The notes below the pieces were generated by a model. That model searched no databases, had not been told where the DNA came from, and saw nothing but the letters and a program-made list of their open reading frames with translations. From Achromobacter agilis (lineage in GTDB: Bacteria; Pseudomonadota; Gammaproteobacteria; Burkholderiales; Burkholderiaceae_B): a DNA stretch of 64,000 nucleotides. The number at the start of each line of letters is the position of its first letter. Position 1 is the first letter of the stretch. The stretch covers positions 26,230 to 90,229 of the forward strand of contig NZ_UFQB01000027.1 in assembly GCF_900496965.1 (NCBI RefSeq). Direction: 5' to 3'. The translations under genes and the position numbers were made by a program. Shown piece by piece: positions 53,439 to 62,562 of the stretch.

Positions 53439-55088
53439 ATGACCGAGTCCGCCACGACCATCTATGCCGCGCGCAGTATCCTGACCATGAACCCGGCCCA
53501 GCCGCGGGCCACGCACGTCGCCGTGCGCGACGGCCGCATCCTGGGCGTGGGCAGCAAGGAATCGCTCGCCGGGTGGGGCCCCGCGGAGATCGACGGCCGT
53601 TACGCGGACAAGGTGCTCATGCCGGGCCTGGTGGAAGGGCACTGCCATTTGCCCGAGGGCGGCATGTGGAAGTTCGTGTATGTCGGCTTCTACGATCGGC
53701 GCGGACCCGACGGCCGGCTCTGGGAGGGCTTGAAGCGCCTCGATGCCGTCGCCGCGAGGTTGAGCGAGGCCGAGCGCGACTTGGCGCCGGATGCGACGCT
53801 GATCGGCTGGGGCTTCGACCCGATCTTCTTCGAGGGGCGAAGGATGGACGTCCGGGACCTGGACGCGGTGTCGCCGCGGCGGCCGGTCGTGGTCATGCAC
53901 GCCAGCATGCACCTGATGAACGTCAATACGCCGATGCTGGCCAAGGCCGGCATCGACCGCGACACGGACATCGAGGGCGTGACCCGGATGGAGAACGGGC
54001 AGCCCAGCGGCGAGCTCTGCGAGTTCGCGGCGATGTTCCCGGTCATGCGGCTGATCGGCAGTCCATTCCGCACGGTGGGCGTGTCCGAAGACGGCCTGCG
54101 CATGTTCGGGAAGGTCGCGCAATGGGCCGGGGTTACCACTGCCACGGACCTGGTCAACGAACTTGGCGACGAGGGGCTGGCAACGCTGGCCCGCGTCACC
54201 GCCGAACCCGATTATCCCGTGCGCATCGTGCCGGCCGCCTCGGCCTTGACGTATGCCGGCGATCCGGCGCGCTGCCTGGCGAAACTGGAGGAGGCCCGGC
54301 GGCTGAACCACGGCAAACTGCATTTCGGCATGGTCAAGCTGGTGGTGGACGGATCGATCCAGGGCTTTACGGCCAGGGTGCGCTGGCCGGGCTATTACAA
54401 CGGCGCGCCCAATGGCATCTGGGTCATCGCGCCGGCCGAACTGGATACGCTGGTGCAGGCCTACCACGACGCGGGGGTGCAGATGCACATCCACACCAAC
54501 GGTGACGAGGCCACGCAGCTGGCGATCGAGGCGGTGGACCGGGCCTTGCGCCGTAGTCCGCGGCGCGATCACCGCCACACGCTGCAGCATTGCCAGATGG
54601 CCGACGCGGCGCAGTTCCGGCGCATGGCCAGCCTGGGCATGTGCGCCAATCTTTTCGCCAACCACATCTTCTACTGGGGCGACGCGCACCATGCGCTGAC
54701 CATGGGGCCGGACCGGGCCAACCGGATGGACGCCTGCGCCACGGCCGCGCGCGCCGGCGTGCCGTTCTCGATCCACTCGGATGCGCCGATCACGCCTCTG
54801 GGCCCGCTGTTCACCGCGTGGTGCGCGGTGAACCGGCAAACCTCGTCCGGCAGAGTGCTGGGAGAGTCCGAGCGGATCGGCGTGGACGCCGCGCTGCATG
54901 CGGTAACGCTGGGCGCGGCCTATACGCTGCATCTGGACCACATGGTGGGCTCGATCGAAGTCGGCAAGCACGCGGACTTCTGCGTGCTGGAGGACGATCC
55001 GCTGACCGTGCCGGCCGACAAACTGAAAGACGTTCCGGTGGCGGGCACGGTGATCGGCGGCAGGCCGCTGGCGTTGCGGGAGGGCTGA
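53439..55088 (+). CDS. YtcJ-type metal-dependent amidohydrolase
   Basis: The 549-aa amidohydrolase-3 family member has metal ligands HxH in LVEGHCHLPEGG (His68, His70), then HIHTNGDEA, HTLQHCQM and SIHSDAPITPLG (Asp). DGSIQGFTARVRWPGYYNG is a family signature. No signal peptide is present, so it is cytoplasmic. Relatives include N-substituted formamide deformylase; most members have unknown amide substrates. Encoded directly behind the peptide-type transporter and 1 bp before the GTPase, it probably cleaves the imported amide. Confidence 0.9.
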   Translation: MTESATTIYAARSILTMNPAQPRATHVAVRDGRILGVGSKESLAGWGPAEIDGRYADKVLMPGLVEGHCHLPEGGMWKFVYVGFYDRRGPDGRLWEGLKRLDAVAARLSEAERDLAPDATLIGWGFDPIFFEGRRMDVRDLDAVSPRRPVVVMHASMHLMNVNTPMLAKAGIDRDTDIEGVTRMENGQPSGELCEFAAMFPVMRLIGSPFRTVGVSEDGLRMFGKVAQWAGVTTATDLVNELGDEGLATLARVTAEPDYPVRIVPAASALTYAGDPARCLAKLEEARRLNHGKLHFGMVKLVVDGSIQGFTARVRWPGYYNGAPNGIWVIAPAELDTLVQAYHDAGVQMHIHTNGDEATQLAIEAVDRALRRSPRRDHRHTLQHCQMADAAQFRRMASLGMCANLFANHIFYWGDAHHALTMGPDRANRMDACATAARAGVPFSIHSDAPITPLGPLFTAWCAVNRQTSSGRVLGESERIGVDAALHAVTLGAAYTLHLDHMVGSIEVGKHADFCVLEDDPLTVPADKLKDVPVAGTVIGGRPLALREG

Positions 55089-55089
55089 C

Positions 55090-56058
55090 ATGACGCCGCA
55101 AGGCGGGGCGCCGGCGCGCATCGCGCTGACGGTGGTGGGAGGCTTCCTGGGCGCCGGCAAGACGACGCTCCTCAATCACGTGCTGGCCACGAGCTGCCGC
55201 CGCGCGGCGGTGCTGGTGAATGACTTCGGCCCGGTCGACATCGACGCGGGGCTGATCGCGGATCGCGCGGACGAGGTGATCCGGCTGGCCAACGGCTGTG
55301 TCTGCTGTTCGATGGCGGGCGGGCTGGACGATGCGCTGGCGCGCGTGCTGGCGCTGGACCCGTTGCCCGAATGGATCGTGATCGAGGCCAGCGGCGTTTC
55401 GGATCCGGGCCGCATCGCCCAGGTCGGCATGTCCGATCCGCTGCTCCAGCTGGAGGGCGTGGTGGTCGTGGCCGACGCCGCGAACGTGCGTGCCGTGGCG
55501 GCGGATCCGCTGCTGGCCGATACGCTAGCGCGCCAGTTCCGGGCGGCCGATCTGCTGGTGCTGAACAAGACCGATCTGGTTCCGGGCGAGGAACGCGCGG
55601 CGCTGCGCGCCTGGCTCCATGGCGTGACCGAAGGCGCGCCGCTGATCGAGGCGAGCGAAGGGCGCGTGGACCTGCGTTACCTGATGGGGGAAACCGCCGC
55701 CGGGCATCCTGCGCATCACGATTGCCATGCGGCGGATTGCAGCCATCCCGCGCACCACGCCCAGGAACCGGACCATCCGTTCGAGAGCTGGCTGTGGCGG
55801 GCGCCGGATCTGCTCGACGCCGACAGGCTGGCCGAGCGGCTCAGGCAGATGCCGCGGCAACTGCTGCGCGCGAAGGGCTGGGTGCGCACGGACCGGCACG
55901 GTCTCGTGCTGGTGCAACTGGCCGGGCGCCGGGTGCGCTATGACACGCGGGCCAGGCCGCCTGTCGGCCTGGACGAGCCCGCGCTGGTGCTGATCGGCCT
56001 GCGCGGCGAAGTCGATCCGGGCGCGGTGGCGGCATGGCTCGCGCCCGCCGAGGCGTAG
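55090..56058 (+). CDS. G3E-family (CobW/COG0523) GTPase
   Basis: The 322-aa product has the P-loop GGFLGAGKTTLLNHVL, the metal-binding CVCC (residues 70-73) and NKTDLVPG. A His/Cys-rich stretch (about residues 206-230, HPAHHDCHAADC, HPAHHAQEPDH) lies before the C-terminal CobW_C domain. G3E proteins are GTP-driven metallochaperones for enzymes such as nitrile hydratase, urease and Zn enzymes. Immediate coupling to the amidohydrolase (1-bp gap) suggests it loads the amidohydrolase's metal; this is inferred. Confidence 0.9.
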   Translation: MTPQGGAPARIALTVVGGFLGAGKTTLLNHVLATSCRRAAVLVNDFGPVDIDAGLIADRADEVIRLANGCVCCSMAGGLDDALARVLALDPLPEWIVIEASGVSDPGRIAQVGMSDPLLQLEGVVVVADAANVRAVAADPLLADTLARQFRAADLLVLNKTDLVPGEERAALRAWLHGVTEGAPLIEASEGRVDLRYLMGETAAGHPAHHDCHAADCSHPAHHAQEPDHPFESWLWRAPDLLDADRLAERLRQMPRQLLRAKGWVRTDRHGLVLVQLAGRRVRYDTRARPPVGLDEPALVLIGLRGEVDPGAVAAWLAPAEA

Positions 56059-56194
56059 CGGCGCCGCGCGCATCGAATGCGCGTTCTGGTGCAAGCGATT
56101 TCCCGTTTCTGGTTCTAGACCCCCCCCGGCGGCTCACTTACCTTGGACCCTGAACGCTGGCGCATTTCGCGCAGGCTTCTACCGGAGGTAGGCA
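56059..56194 (+). promoter_or_regulatory. Gap before tauX; possible promoter region
   Basis: This 136-bp gap is one of the few breaks in the plus-strand run of the island. It holds a C8 run at 56120-56127, flanked by CTGGTTCTAG and TTGGACCCTG, which loosely resemble the CTGGACCTAG found upstream of tauA. Weak evidence for a regulator site. GGAGGTAGG gives tauX a good ribosome binding site. Confidence 0.3.
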
Positions 56195-56587
56195 ATGCAC
56201 AAGACCGTCACCGCGGACACGTTGGCCGAATTCGCGGCGGCCTGGAACCGCCACGACATCGATGCCCTGATGTCCTTCATGAGCGACGACTGCGTATTCG
56301 AAACCGTGGGCGGGCCCGAGCAATGGGGCACGCGGCACACCGGGCGCGACGCGGTGCGCGCGGCGTTTGCCGCGGCCTGGGCTTCCTTTCCCGACGCGCA
56401 GTGGCGCAACGGAAAGCACTGGGTTGCCGGAGACCGGGGCGTGTCGGAGTCCACGTTCACCGGCACCGCGGCGGACGGTTCCAGGGTCGAGGCGGACATG
56501 GTGGATGTCTTCACGTTCCACGACGGCAAGATCCGCGTGAAGAACGCATTCCGCAAACAGCGGCCGGCCTTGCCGGCGCGATCCTGA
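56195..56587 (+). CDS. tauX: SnoaL/NTF2-like protein, probable taurine dehydrogenase small subunit
   Basis: The 130-aa product is an NTF2-like cone-fold protein: EFAAAWNRHDIDALMSFMSDDCVFET, TGRDAVRAAFAAAW and a C-terminal VDVFTFHDGKIRVKNAFRKQR. Small NTF2-like proteins paired with an FAD oxidoreductase form TauXY in other taurine degraders. Here it is 34 bp upstream of such an oxidoreductase, in an island with xsc, pta and tauABC. The identity rests on that context and on what I know of the family; no catalytic residue is diagnostic. Confidence 0.75.
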   Translation: MHKTVTADTLAEFAAAWNRHDIDALMSFMSDDCVFETVGGPEQWGTRHTGRDAVRAAFAAAWASFPDAQWRNGKHWVAGDRGVSESTFTGTAADGSRVEADMVDVFTFHDGKIRVKNAFRKQRPALPARS

Positions 56588-56621
56588 CGCCCGCTACGCA
56601 CTCAGCAACCGGAACCGCAGC

Positions 56622-58037
56622 ATGGATACCCAAATGTCCTTCCAACCTGAAGGCCCGGCCCACGCGGGCGGGGCGGCAATCAGCGCATACAACCCGGCCT
56701 ACGATCCACTGGTGTCGCCGCCCGGCCGAGGGCAGGACTACGCGCCCACGTACTGGGTCGCGACCGCGGGCGCCCCGCCTGAGGACGACGGCCCCGTCGA
56801 CGGCGATTTCGACGCCGACGTCGTGATCGTCGGCTCCGGCTTCACCGGGCTGTCCGCCGCCCTGACCCTGGCGCGGGACTTCGGCGTGAAGGCGGTGGTG
56901 CTGGAGGCCAATCGCGTGGTCTGGGGCTGCACCAGCCGCAACGGCGGGCAGGGGCAGAACGCTTCGGGGCGCCTGTACCGTTCGCAATGGATCGAACGCT
57001 GGGGCCTGGACACGGCCAAGCGCCTGGACGCGGAGATCCGCGAAGGTTTCGAGTACTGGAAAAGCCTGGTCGCGCAGGTGGACTGCGACGCGCAGCCGGG
57101 CGGGCACCTGTATACGGCGCATCGCCAGAAGAAGATGGCGTTCCTGGAGAACGAGGCGCGCGTGATGCGCGAGATCTTCGGCTACGACACGAAAATGCTC
57201 AGCAAGGAGGAATTGCGCGAGCGCTATGTGAACGACCGCGAGGCGGTGGGCGCAATGCATGAAGCCGAAGGCGTGGGCGTGCATCCGCTGAAGCTCGCCT
57301 ACGGCTACCTGAGGCAGGCGCGGGCGCTGGGCGTGCGGGTCCATCCGGGCAGTCCCGTGGTGGGCTGGCGCGCCGAGAACGGCAGGGTGCGGCTCGAAAC
57401 GCCGGGAGGCGTGGTGCGCGCGCGCCGCGTCGCATTCGCGACCGGCGGCTATACCGCGCAGGGTGTCAACCGCCTGCTGGACAGCCGGATCATGCCGGTG
57501 CTGTCGAATTCGCTGGTGACGCGCGTGCTATCGCCCGAGGAGCGCGAGGCGGCCGGTTTGAAGAGCACGGTCTTCATTACCGATACGCGGACCCTGCGTT
57601 TCTATTACCGGCTGCTGCCGGACGGGCGCATGCAGATCGGCAGCCGCAGCGCGCTGCGCGGGGCCGACGCGGAGCATCCCCGCCACCTGGCCCTGCTGCG
57701 CGACGGGCTGGCGCGCAAGTTCCCCGCGCTGAAAGGGGTGGAGGTGGCGTATTCCTGGTGGGGCTGGGTGGACGTCAGCCACGACATGATGCCGCGCGTG
57801 ACGCAGCCCGATCCGGCGCAGCCCGTGTATTACGCGTTCGGCTATGGCGGCAATGGCGTGGCGTTCTCGGCCCACGCCGGTCGGCGGCTGGCGCAGCGGA
57901 TGATGGGCAAGGACGGCGTGGCCTGGAACCTTCCCATCTACGATTCCCCTCTGCCCGGGCACCCGTTCGCCCCGTTCCGCAGGCTGGGCCAGGGCCTGCT
58001 GTACCGCTGGTACTACCTACGAGACGAACTGCTCTAG
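56622..58037 (+). CDS. tauY: FAD oxidoreductase, probable taurine dehydrogenase large subunit
   Basis: The 471-aa DAO-fold flavoprotein has the dinucleotide motif DADVVIVGSGFTGLSAALTLARD (about 65-88), VVLEANRVVWGCTSRNGGQ, and the C-terminal YAFGYGGNGVAFSAHAGRRLAQRMMG FAD region. It resembles gamma-glutamylputrescine oxidase/PuuB-like enzymes. In this setting the best assignment is TauY, which oxidises taurine to sulfoacetaldehyde and ammonia, passing electrons to a cytochrome. Its last 21 bases overlap the 3' end of tauR on the other strand. Confidence 0.82.
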   Translation: MDTQMSFQPEGPAHAGGAAISAYNPAYDPLVSPPGRGQDYAPTYWVATAGAPPEDDGPVDGDFDADVVIVGSGFTGLSAALTLARDFGVKAVVLEANRVVWGCTSRNGGQGQNASGRLYRSQWIERWGLDTAKRLDAEIREGFEYWKSLVAQVDCDAQPGGHLYTAHRQKKMAFLENEARVMREIFGYDTKMLSKEELRERYVNDREAVGAMHEAEGVGVHPLKLAYGYLRQARALGVRVHPGSPVVGWRAENGRVRLETPGGVVRARRVAFATGGYTAQGVNRLLDSRIMPVLSNSLVTRVLSPEEREAAGLKSTVFITDTRTLRFYYRLLPDGRMQIGSRSALRGADAEHPRHLALLRDGLARKFPALKGVEVAYSWWGWVDVSHDMMPRVTQPDPAQPVYYAFGYGGNGVAFSAHAGRRLAQRMMGKDGVAWNLPIYDSPLPGHPFAPFRRLGQGLLYRWYYLRDELL

Positions 58038-59597
58038 GGCGTTGATGTCCGGGCCCTCCGTGGCGGGCCTGCCATCGGCGCGGGCGCGGTAGCGGCCGAC
58101 GACATTGGCCAGCCTGACGATGCCCGGCTCGATATGTTCGGGGCGGATCGACGTGAAGCCCACGCGCAGGAAGTTGCGGGGCGCGTCGGCGCCGTTCATG
58201 AAGAAGACGTCGCCCGGTTCCACGACCACGCCCTCGGCCAGGGCCGCCTCGGACAGCTCGACGGCATCGAGCCAGGGCGGGCCCTGCAGCCAGCATGAAG
58301 ACGACCCCGTGATGGGGATCGCCTTGAAGTCGGGCAGATGCTGCGCCAGCGCGCGCGACAGTTCGTTGCCGCGCTTCTGGTAGGCCTGGGATTGCCGGCG
58401 CAGCAAGGCGTGGTGGTGGCCCAGCGAAATGAAAAGCGAAAACGCGCGCTGGATGTAGGCCGACGGGTGGCGCAGCATGAGCCGGCGCAGCGCGCGCAGT
58501 TCGCTGGTCAGTTCGCGCGGGGCCACGATGTAACCGATGCGCAGGCCGGGCGCGAAGGACTTGGCCAGGCTGCCGACGTAGATGACGCGGCCGTCGCGGT
58601 CCAGGCTCTTGAGCGCGGGGATGGCGCCTTCGCCCCAGCGGCTTTCGCTTTCGAAGTCATCCTCGATGATCATGCTGTCGGCCTGGCGCGCCAGCGCCAG
58701 CAGGCTTTGGCGCCGTTCCATCGAGAGCGTGACCGTCGTAGGGCACTGGTGGCCGGGGGTGACGAAGAGATAATCGCAGCCCAGCAGGTGCGTGCCGGTG
58801 CAGAGGCCCTGTTCGTCCACCGGCATGGGCAGCAGGTTGCGCGTGTGGCTGGCGAAGATGTTGCGGGCGTCGGGGTAGCCGGGGTCTTCCATGCCGACCA
58901 CCGTGTCGTCGTTGACCAGCAGGTCGGCGAGCAGATAGAGCGCATGCTGCGCGCCCACCGTGATGACGATTTCCTCGGCGTCCGCCCACACTCCGCGGCG
59001 CGGCAGGACCTGCGTGCGGATCTGCTCGATCAGCGCCGGATCGTCGTGGGTGATGAGGTCGGGCGCCCAGCTGCGGATGTCCAGGACCGACAGCGCCTTG
59101 ATGCAGCATTCACGCCATTCCGCGGTGGGGAATAGGTCCTGGTCGAACTGCGCGTAGACAAAGGGGTAGGGCTGCTTCTGCCAGTCGCGCGGCTTGGTGA
59201 TGTTGCGCTGCCGGGATGGCCGGAAGCGCAGCCGTTCGTCCCAGCGCACCGCGGGCGCGCTATCGCCGGCCGGCTGGACGGCGGCGTCGGCGGCCGGGGC
59301 GGAATGCCCCTGCATGACCGTATCGCTGACGAAGTGGCCGCTGCGCTCGCGCGACACCAGGTAGCCTTCGCTGACCAGTTGCTGGTACGCGAAGACGACC
59401 GTGTTGCGCGCGATGCGCAGTTGGTCGGCGAGGTGCCGGCTGGACGGCACCGGCGTGCCGGGCGGCAGGTGGCCGCTCAGGATGGCGGACACCAGCATCT
59501 GCCGCACGCATCCCTGCAGGCTGAGGTTGGGCGCGCTTTCCCGTTCGAACAGGCGTTCCCACAACACAGGCTTGAGCATCGAGGCCTGGCTGGACAT
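58017..59597 (-). CDS. tauR: MocR/GabR-type regulator of taurine genes
   Basis: The 526-aa product has an N-terminal GntR winged helix (LQGCVRQMLVSAILSGHLPPGTPVPSSRHLADQLRIARNTVVFAYQQLVSEGYL, about 25-90) and a class I aminotransferase-like domain (about 165-515). The PLP Lys is in VGSLAKSFAPGLRIGYIV, and IIEDDFESE holds the Asp. TauR proteins of this type activate taurine genes with taurine and PLP as effectors. ATG 59597 has GGGAG upstream. It lies between tauXY and tauABC. GabR-type members look similar, so the name rests on context. Confidence 0.85.
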   Translation of the reverse strand: MSSQASMLKPVLWERLFERESAPNLSLQGCVRQMLVSAILSGHLPPGTPVPSSRHLADQLRIARNTVVFAYQQLVSEGYLVSRERSGHFVSDTVMQGHSAPAADAAVQPAGDSAPAVRWDERLRFRPSRQRNITKPRDWQKQPYPFVYAQFDQDLFPTAEWRECCIKALSVLDIRSWAPDLITHDDPALIEQIRTQVLPRRGVWADAEEIVITVGAQHALYLLADLLVNDDTVVGMEDPGYPDARNIFASHTRNLLPMPVDEQGLCTGTHLLGCDYLFVTPGHQCPTTVTLSMERRQSLLALARQADSMIIEDDFESESRWGEGAIPALKSLDRDGRVIYVGSLAKSFAPGLRIGYIVAPRELTSELRALRRLMLRHPSAYIQRAFSLFISLGHHHALLRRQSQAYQKRGNELSRALAQHLPDFKAIPITGSSSCWLQGPPWLDAVELSEAALAEGVVVEPGDVFFMNGADAPRNFLRVGFTSIRPEHIEPGIVRLANVVGRYRARADGRPATEGPDINALEQFVS

Positions 59598-59725
59598 GAA
59601 GACTCCCCCTTGTGAAGGCCGCGTAGGCCAAGGCGACGCGTAGCGCGCCGCCTTGGCCGTGGGGACCATTACTCAGAATAGAGGAGCCGGATGGGGGAAG
59701 GAATGAGGGATTGCCCTGCTCGCCA

Positions 59726-60553
59726 TCAGACCCGTCCCTTCCAGGGAATCACGAACTTTTCCAGGTGGCGCACCAGCAGGTCGAAGGCGAAGGCAAACAC
59801 GCCGATCACGATGATGCCCATGATGACCGTGTCGCTGGCCAGGAACTGGGCGGCGTTGAGCACCATAAAGCCCAGGCCTCGGTCGGCGGCCACCATTTCC
59901 GCCGCGACCAGCGTGGTCCAGCCCACCCCGATGCCGATGCGCATGCCGGTGAAGATTTCCGGCATGGCGGCCTTCAGGATGACGTGCCAGACGATCTGCA
60001 CGCGCGAGCCGCCCATGGCGTAGGCCGCATGGATCTGCTCGATGGAGACCGAGCGCACGCCGGCGCGCGCGGCGATCGCCATGGGGGCGAAGATCGCCAA
60101 GTAGATCAGGAGGATCTTGGGAAACTCGCCGATGCCGAACCAGATGATGATGAGCGGCAGGTAGGCCAGTGGCGGCAGCGGGCGGTAGAACTCGATGGGC
60201 GGGTCGAAGATGCCCCGCGCATAGCGGTTCACGCCCATCAGGATGCCGACGGGTATGGCGGTCAGGCAGGCCAGGAAAAAGGCGCCGAAGACCCGCGACA
60301 AGCTGGCCATCGCGTGTTCGGTCAGGGTGGAATTGGCCACGCCCTCTGTCATGGCGAAGACGAACTTGTCGTAGACGGCCAATGGCGAGGGCAGGAACAG
60401 CGGCCGCACCCAACCGGCGCCGGTGACCAGGAACCACAGCGCGATCAGCGCCAGGCTGGTGATCAGGCTGATGTGCCCGCTGTAGCCCGCGCCCGGCGCA
60501 CCGTACACCATGCCTGGCGTAGCGGGCTTGTGCCCGGAGCGGCTCTTAGACAT
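59726..60553 (-). CDS. tauC: Taurine ABC transporter permease
   Basis: The 275-aa permease has about six membrane helices and the EAA loop [66 protein letters not shown] is typical of the SsuC/TauC group. ATG 60553 overlaps the last 8 bases of tauB. Confidence 0.93.
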   Translation of the reverse strand: MSKSRSGHKPATPGMVYGAPGAGYSGHISLITSLALIALWFLVTGAGWVRPLFLPSPLAVYDKFVFAMTEGVANSTLTEHAMASLSRVFGAFFLACLTAIPVGILMGVNRYARGIFDPPIEFYRPLPPLAYLPLIIIWFGIGEFPKILLIYLAIFAPMAIAARAGVRSVSIEQIHAAYAMGGSRVQIVWHVILKAAMPEIFTGMRIGIGVGWTTLVAAEMVAADRGLGFMVLNAAQFLASDTVIMGIIVIGVFAFAFDLLVRHLEKFVIPWKGRV

Positions 60554-61385
60554 GGACGCCTTGGGGAGAGGCGGAGGCGCGCTCGTCGCCATAGATGATG
60601 CCGAGGACTTGTTCCCGCATGTCGATGAAGTCGGGACTGGATTTGATGCTGCGGCCATCTCGGGTCTCCAGGTAACGCCGGTTGAAATCGGGCGTGAAGG
60701 TGTGTGTGATGCGGCCCGGGCGGGGCGACATGACAATCAGGCGCGATCCCAGGAACAGCGCCTCTTCCACGCTGTGCGTGATGAAGAAGAACATCTTGTT
60801 GGTCTGCCGCCAGATGTCCAGCAGCAGTTCCTGGATGGTTTCGCGGGTGAGCGCGTCGAGCGCCGCCATGGGCTCGTCCATCAGCAGCATGGCGGGGTCG
60901 CAGGTCAGCGCGCGCGCGATGCCCACGCGCTGCTGCATGCCGCCGGACAGCTGGTAGATCATGTGGCGGTGGAAGTCCTGCAGGCCCACCAGCTCCAGGT
61001 TGCGGCGGGCGCGGGCGCGGCGGGTTTCCTTGTCCACGCCTTGCAGCATCAGGCCGAACTCCGTGTTTTCCAGCACATTCAGCCAGGGCAGCAGGGCATG
61101 CTTCTGGAATACCACGCCGCGGTCGGCGCCCGGGCCCACGATGGGCTTGCCGCCCAGGGTGATCTCGCCTTCGGTCGGCGACAGGAACCCGGCCAGCAGG
61201 CTGAGCAGGGTGGTCTTGCCGCAGCCGGAGGCGCCCAGCGCGACGACAAATTCGCCCGGCTGGATGGTCAGGTTTACGTTCTGCAAGGCGATCACCGGGC
61301 CGCTGTCGTGCAGGCCGGGATAGGTGACGCTGACTTTCTCCGCGCACAGGCGCTGCGCGGCGGATGCGGATTGCTGCGTGGTCAT
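60546..61385 (-). CDS. tauB: Taurine ABC transporter ATP-binding protein
   Basis: The 279-aa ATPase has Walker [30 protein letters not shown], signature [15 protein letters not shown] and Walker [43 protein letters not shown] is characteristic of the TauB/SsuB group. It lies 89 bp after tauA with strong hairpins in between. Confidence 0.94.
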   Translation of the reverse strand: MTTQQSASAAQRLCAEKVSVTYPGLHDSGPVIALQNVNLTIQPGEFVVALGASGCGKTTLLSLLAGFLSPTEGEITLGGKPIVGPGADRGVVFQKHALLPWLNVLENTEFGLMLQGVDKETRRARARRNLELVGLQDFHRHMIYQLSGGMQQRVGIARALTCDPAMLLMDEPMAALDALTRETIQELLLDIWRQTNKMFFFITHSVEEALFLGSRLIVMSPRPGRITHTFTPDFNRRYLETRDGRSIKSSPDFIDMREQVLGIIYGDERASASPQGVHV

Positions 61386-61404
61386 GCCGGATCCCCTGGA
61401 TTGG

Positions 61405-61469
61405 GGCGGCGCCCGCGGGCGCCGCCGTGGCGCGAGGCTGGCGGCGCGGGAAGCCCGCCAGCCTCGCGC
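61405..61469 (-). promoter_or_regulatory. Two strong intercistronic hairpins between tauA and tauB
   Basis: 61405-61426 is a perfect 22-base palindrome (GGCGGCGCCCG and its mirror). 61430-61444 pairs with 61455-61469 as a 15-bp stem around a 10-base loop. There is no T tract. Such structures commonly protect the upstream tauA message or dampen tauB, giving excess binding protein. Confidence 0.6.
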
Positions 61470-61474
61470 GCCGC

Positions 61475-62503
61475 TTACTTTGCCGCCGCCTTGGCGTACT
61501 TGTCCGTGACGTGGGGGCTGTAGTCGCCCAAGGCGCGGTCGATCTGCTTCTGGTTCTTGAGGAAGTTGGCGCTGGCCGCGAAGGCGCGCGCGGCGCCCGA
61601 TTCCTTGCCGCCGCCCAGCCACTCGTTGGAGGCCTGTTCCTGCACGGTGGGGTAGACCAGCAGCTTCAGCGCCTCGACCATGTCTTCGGGCTTGCCGCCG
61701 ATCAGCTTGACCATGCCCTTGACCTGCGGGGAGTCCACCGACCACTTGGCGCCGTTGGCGCGGTAGTCGGCGTAGGACTTGGCCAGCACGCCGGTGAACG
61801 CGGCCATGAACTTGGGATTCTTGGCGGCCCAGGCGCGGTCGACCACGATGCCGTCGAAGGTGGGCACGCTGGCCGCGCCGATTTGCTCGGAGTCGGCGAT
61901 GATCTTGCCGGTCTTGGCGATTTCGGTCAGGGCGGGTGGCCAGACGTAGGCGGCGTCGATGTCTCCGCGCTGCCAGGCGGCGACGATCTGGGGCGGCTGC
62001 ATGTTCAGGATGCGGACGTCGCGCGGGTTGATTTTCCAAACCTGCTCCAGCCCCACCAGCAAGTGGAAGTGGGAGGTGGACACAAAGGGGGTGGCGACGC
62101 GCTTGCCCTTCAGGTCGGCCGTGCCGTTGATGCCGGAACCGTTGCGCGCCACCAGGGCTTCGGACTTGCCGATGTTGTCGAGGATCCAGAAAAGCTCCAT
62201 GTCCACGCCGCGCGTGGCCGCGGCCGTGATGCCGGTCGAGCCCAGCACGCCGACCGGCACGTTGCCCGAGGCCAGGGCGGTGGAAATATCGCCGCCGGAA
62301 GTGAACTGGCGCCAGTCCACCTTGTAGCCGGCTTCCTTGAGCGCGGCATCGAAACTGCCGTCCGCGATCGCGGACAGGAACGGGCCGACGATGAGCTGGT
62401 AGCCGACTACGAGCTTGGTCTGGGCGTACGCGGGAGCGGCCAGCAGCGCGGCGGCCAGGCCGGCCAGGGTGCAGCGGCGGATGAGGCGGTATATCGCGTT
62501 CAT
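61475..62503 (-). CDS. tauA: Taurine ABC transporter binding protein
   Basis: The 342-aa product has a signal peptide ending PAYAQ (near residue 27), then the NMT1/TauA-like domain: [68 protein letters not shown] and [18 protein letters not shown]. These resemble TauA rather than SsuA. GGAG precedes ATG 62503. The upstream region has a direct repeat that may bind TauR. Confidence 0.9.
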   Translation of the reverse strand: MNAIYRLIRRCTLAGLAAALLAAPAYAQTKLVVGYQLIVGPFLSAIADGSFDAALKEAGYKVDWRQFTSGGDISTALASGNVPVGVLGSTGITAAATRGVDMELFWILDNIGKSEALVARNGSGINGTADLKGKRVATPFVSTSHFHLLVGLEQVWKINPRDVRILNMQPPQIVAAWQRGDIDAAYVWPPALTEIAKTGKIIADSEQIGAASVPTFDGIVVDRAWAAKNPKFMAAFTGVLAKSYADYRANGAKWSVDSPQVKGMVKLIGGKPEDMVEALKLLVYPTVQEQASNEWLGGGKESGAARAFAASANFLKNQKQIDRALGDYSPHVTDKYAKAAAK

Positions 62504-62562
62504 GGTGATCTCCGGGAAGGAACGGCCGCGCTCCGGCGCGACCGGCATGCTGATAGTCAGTT

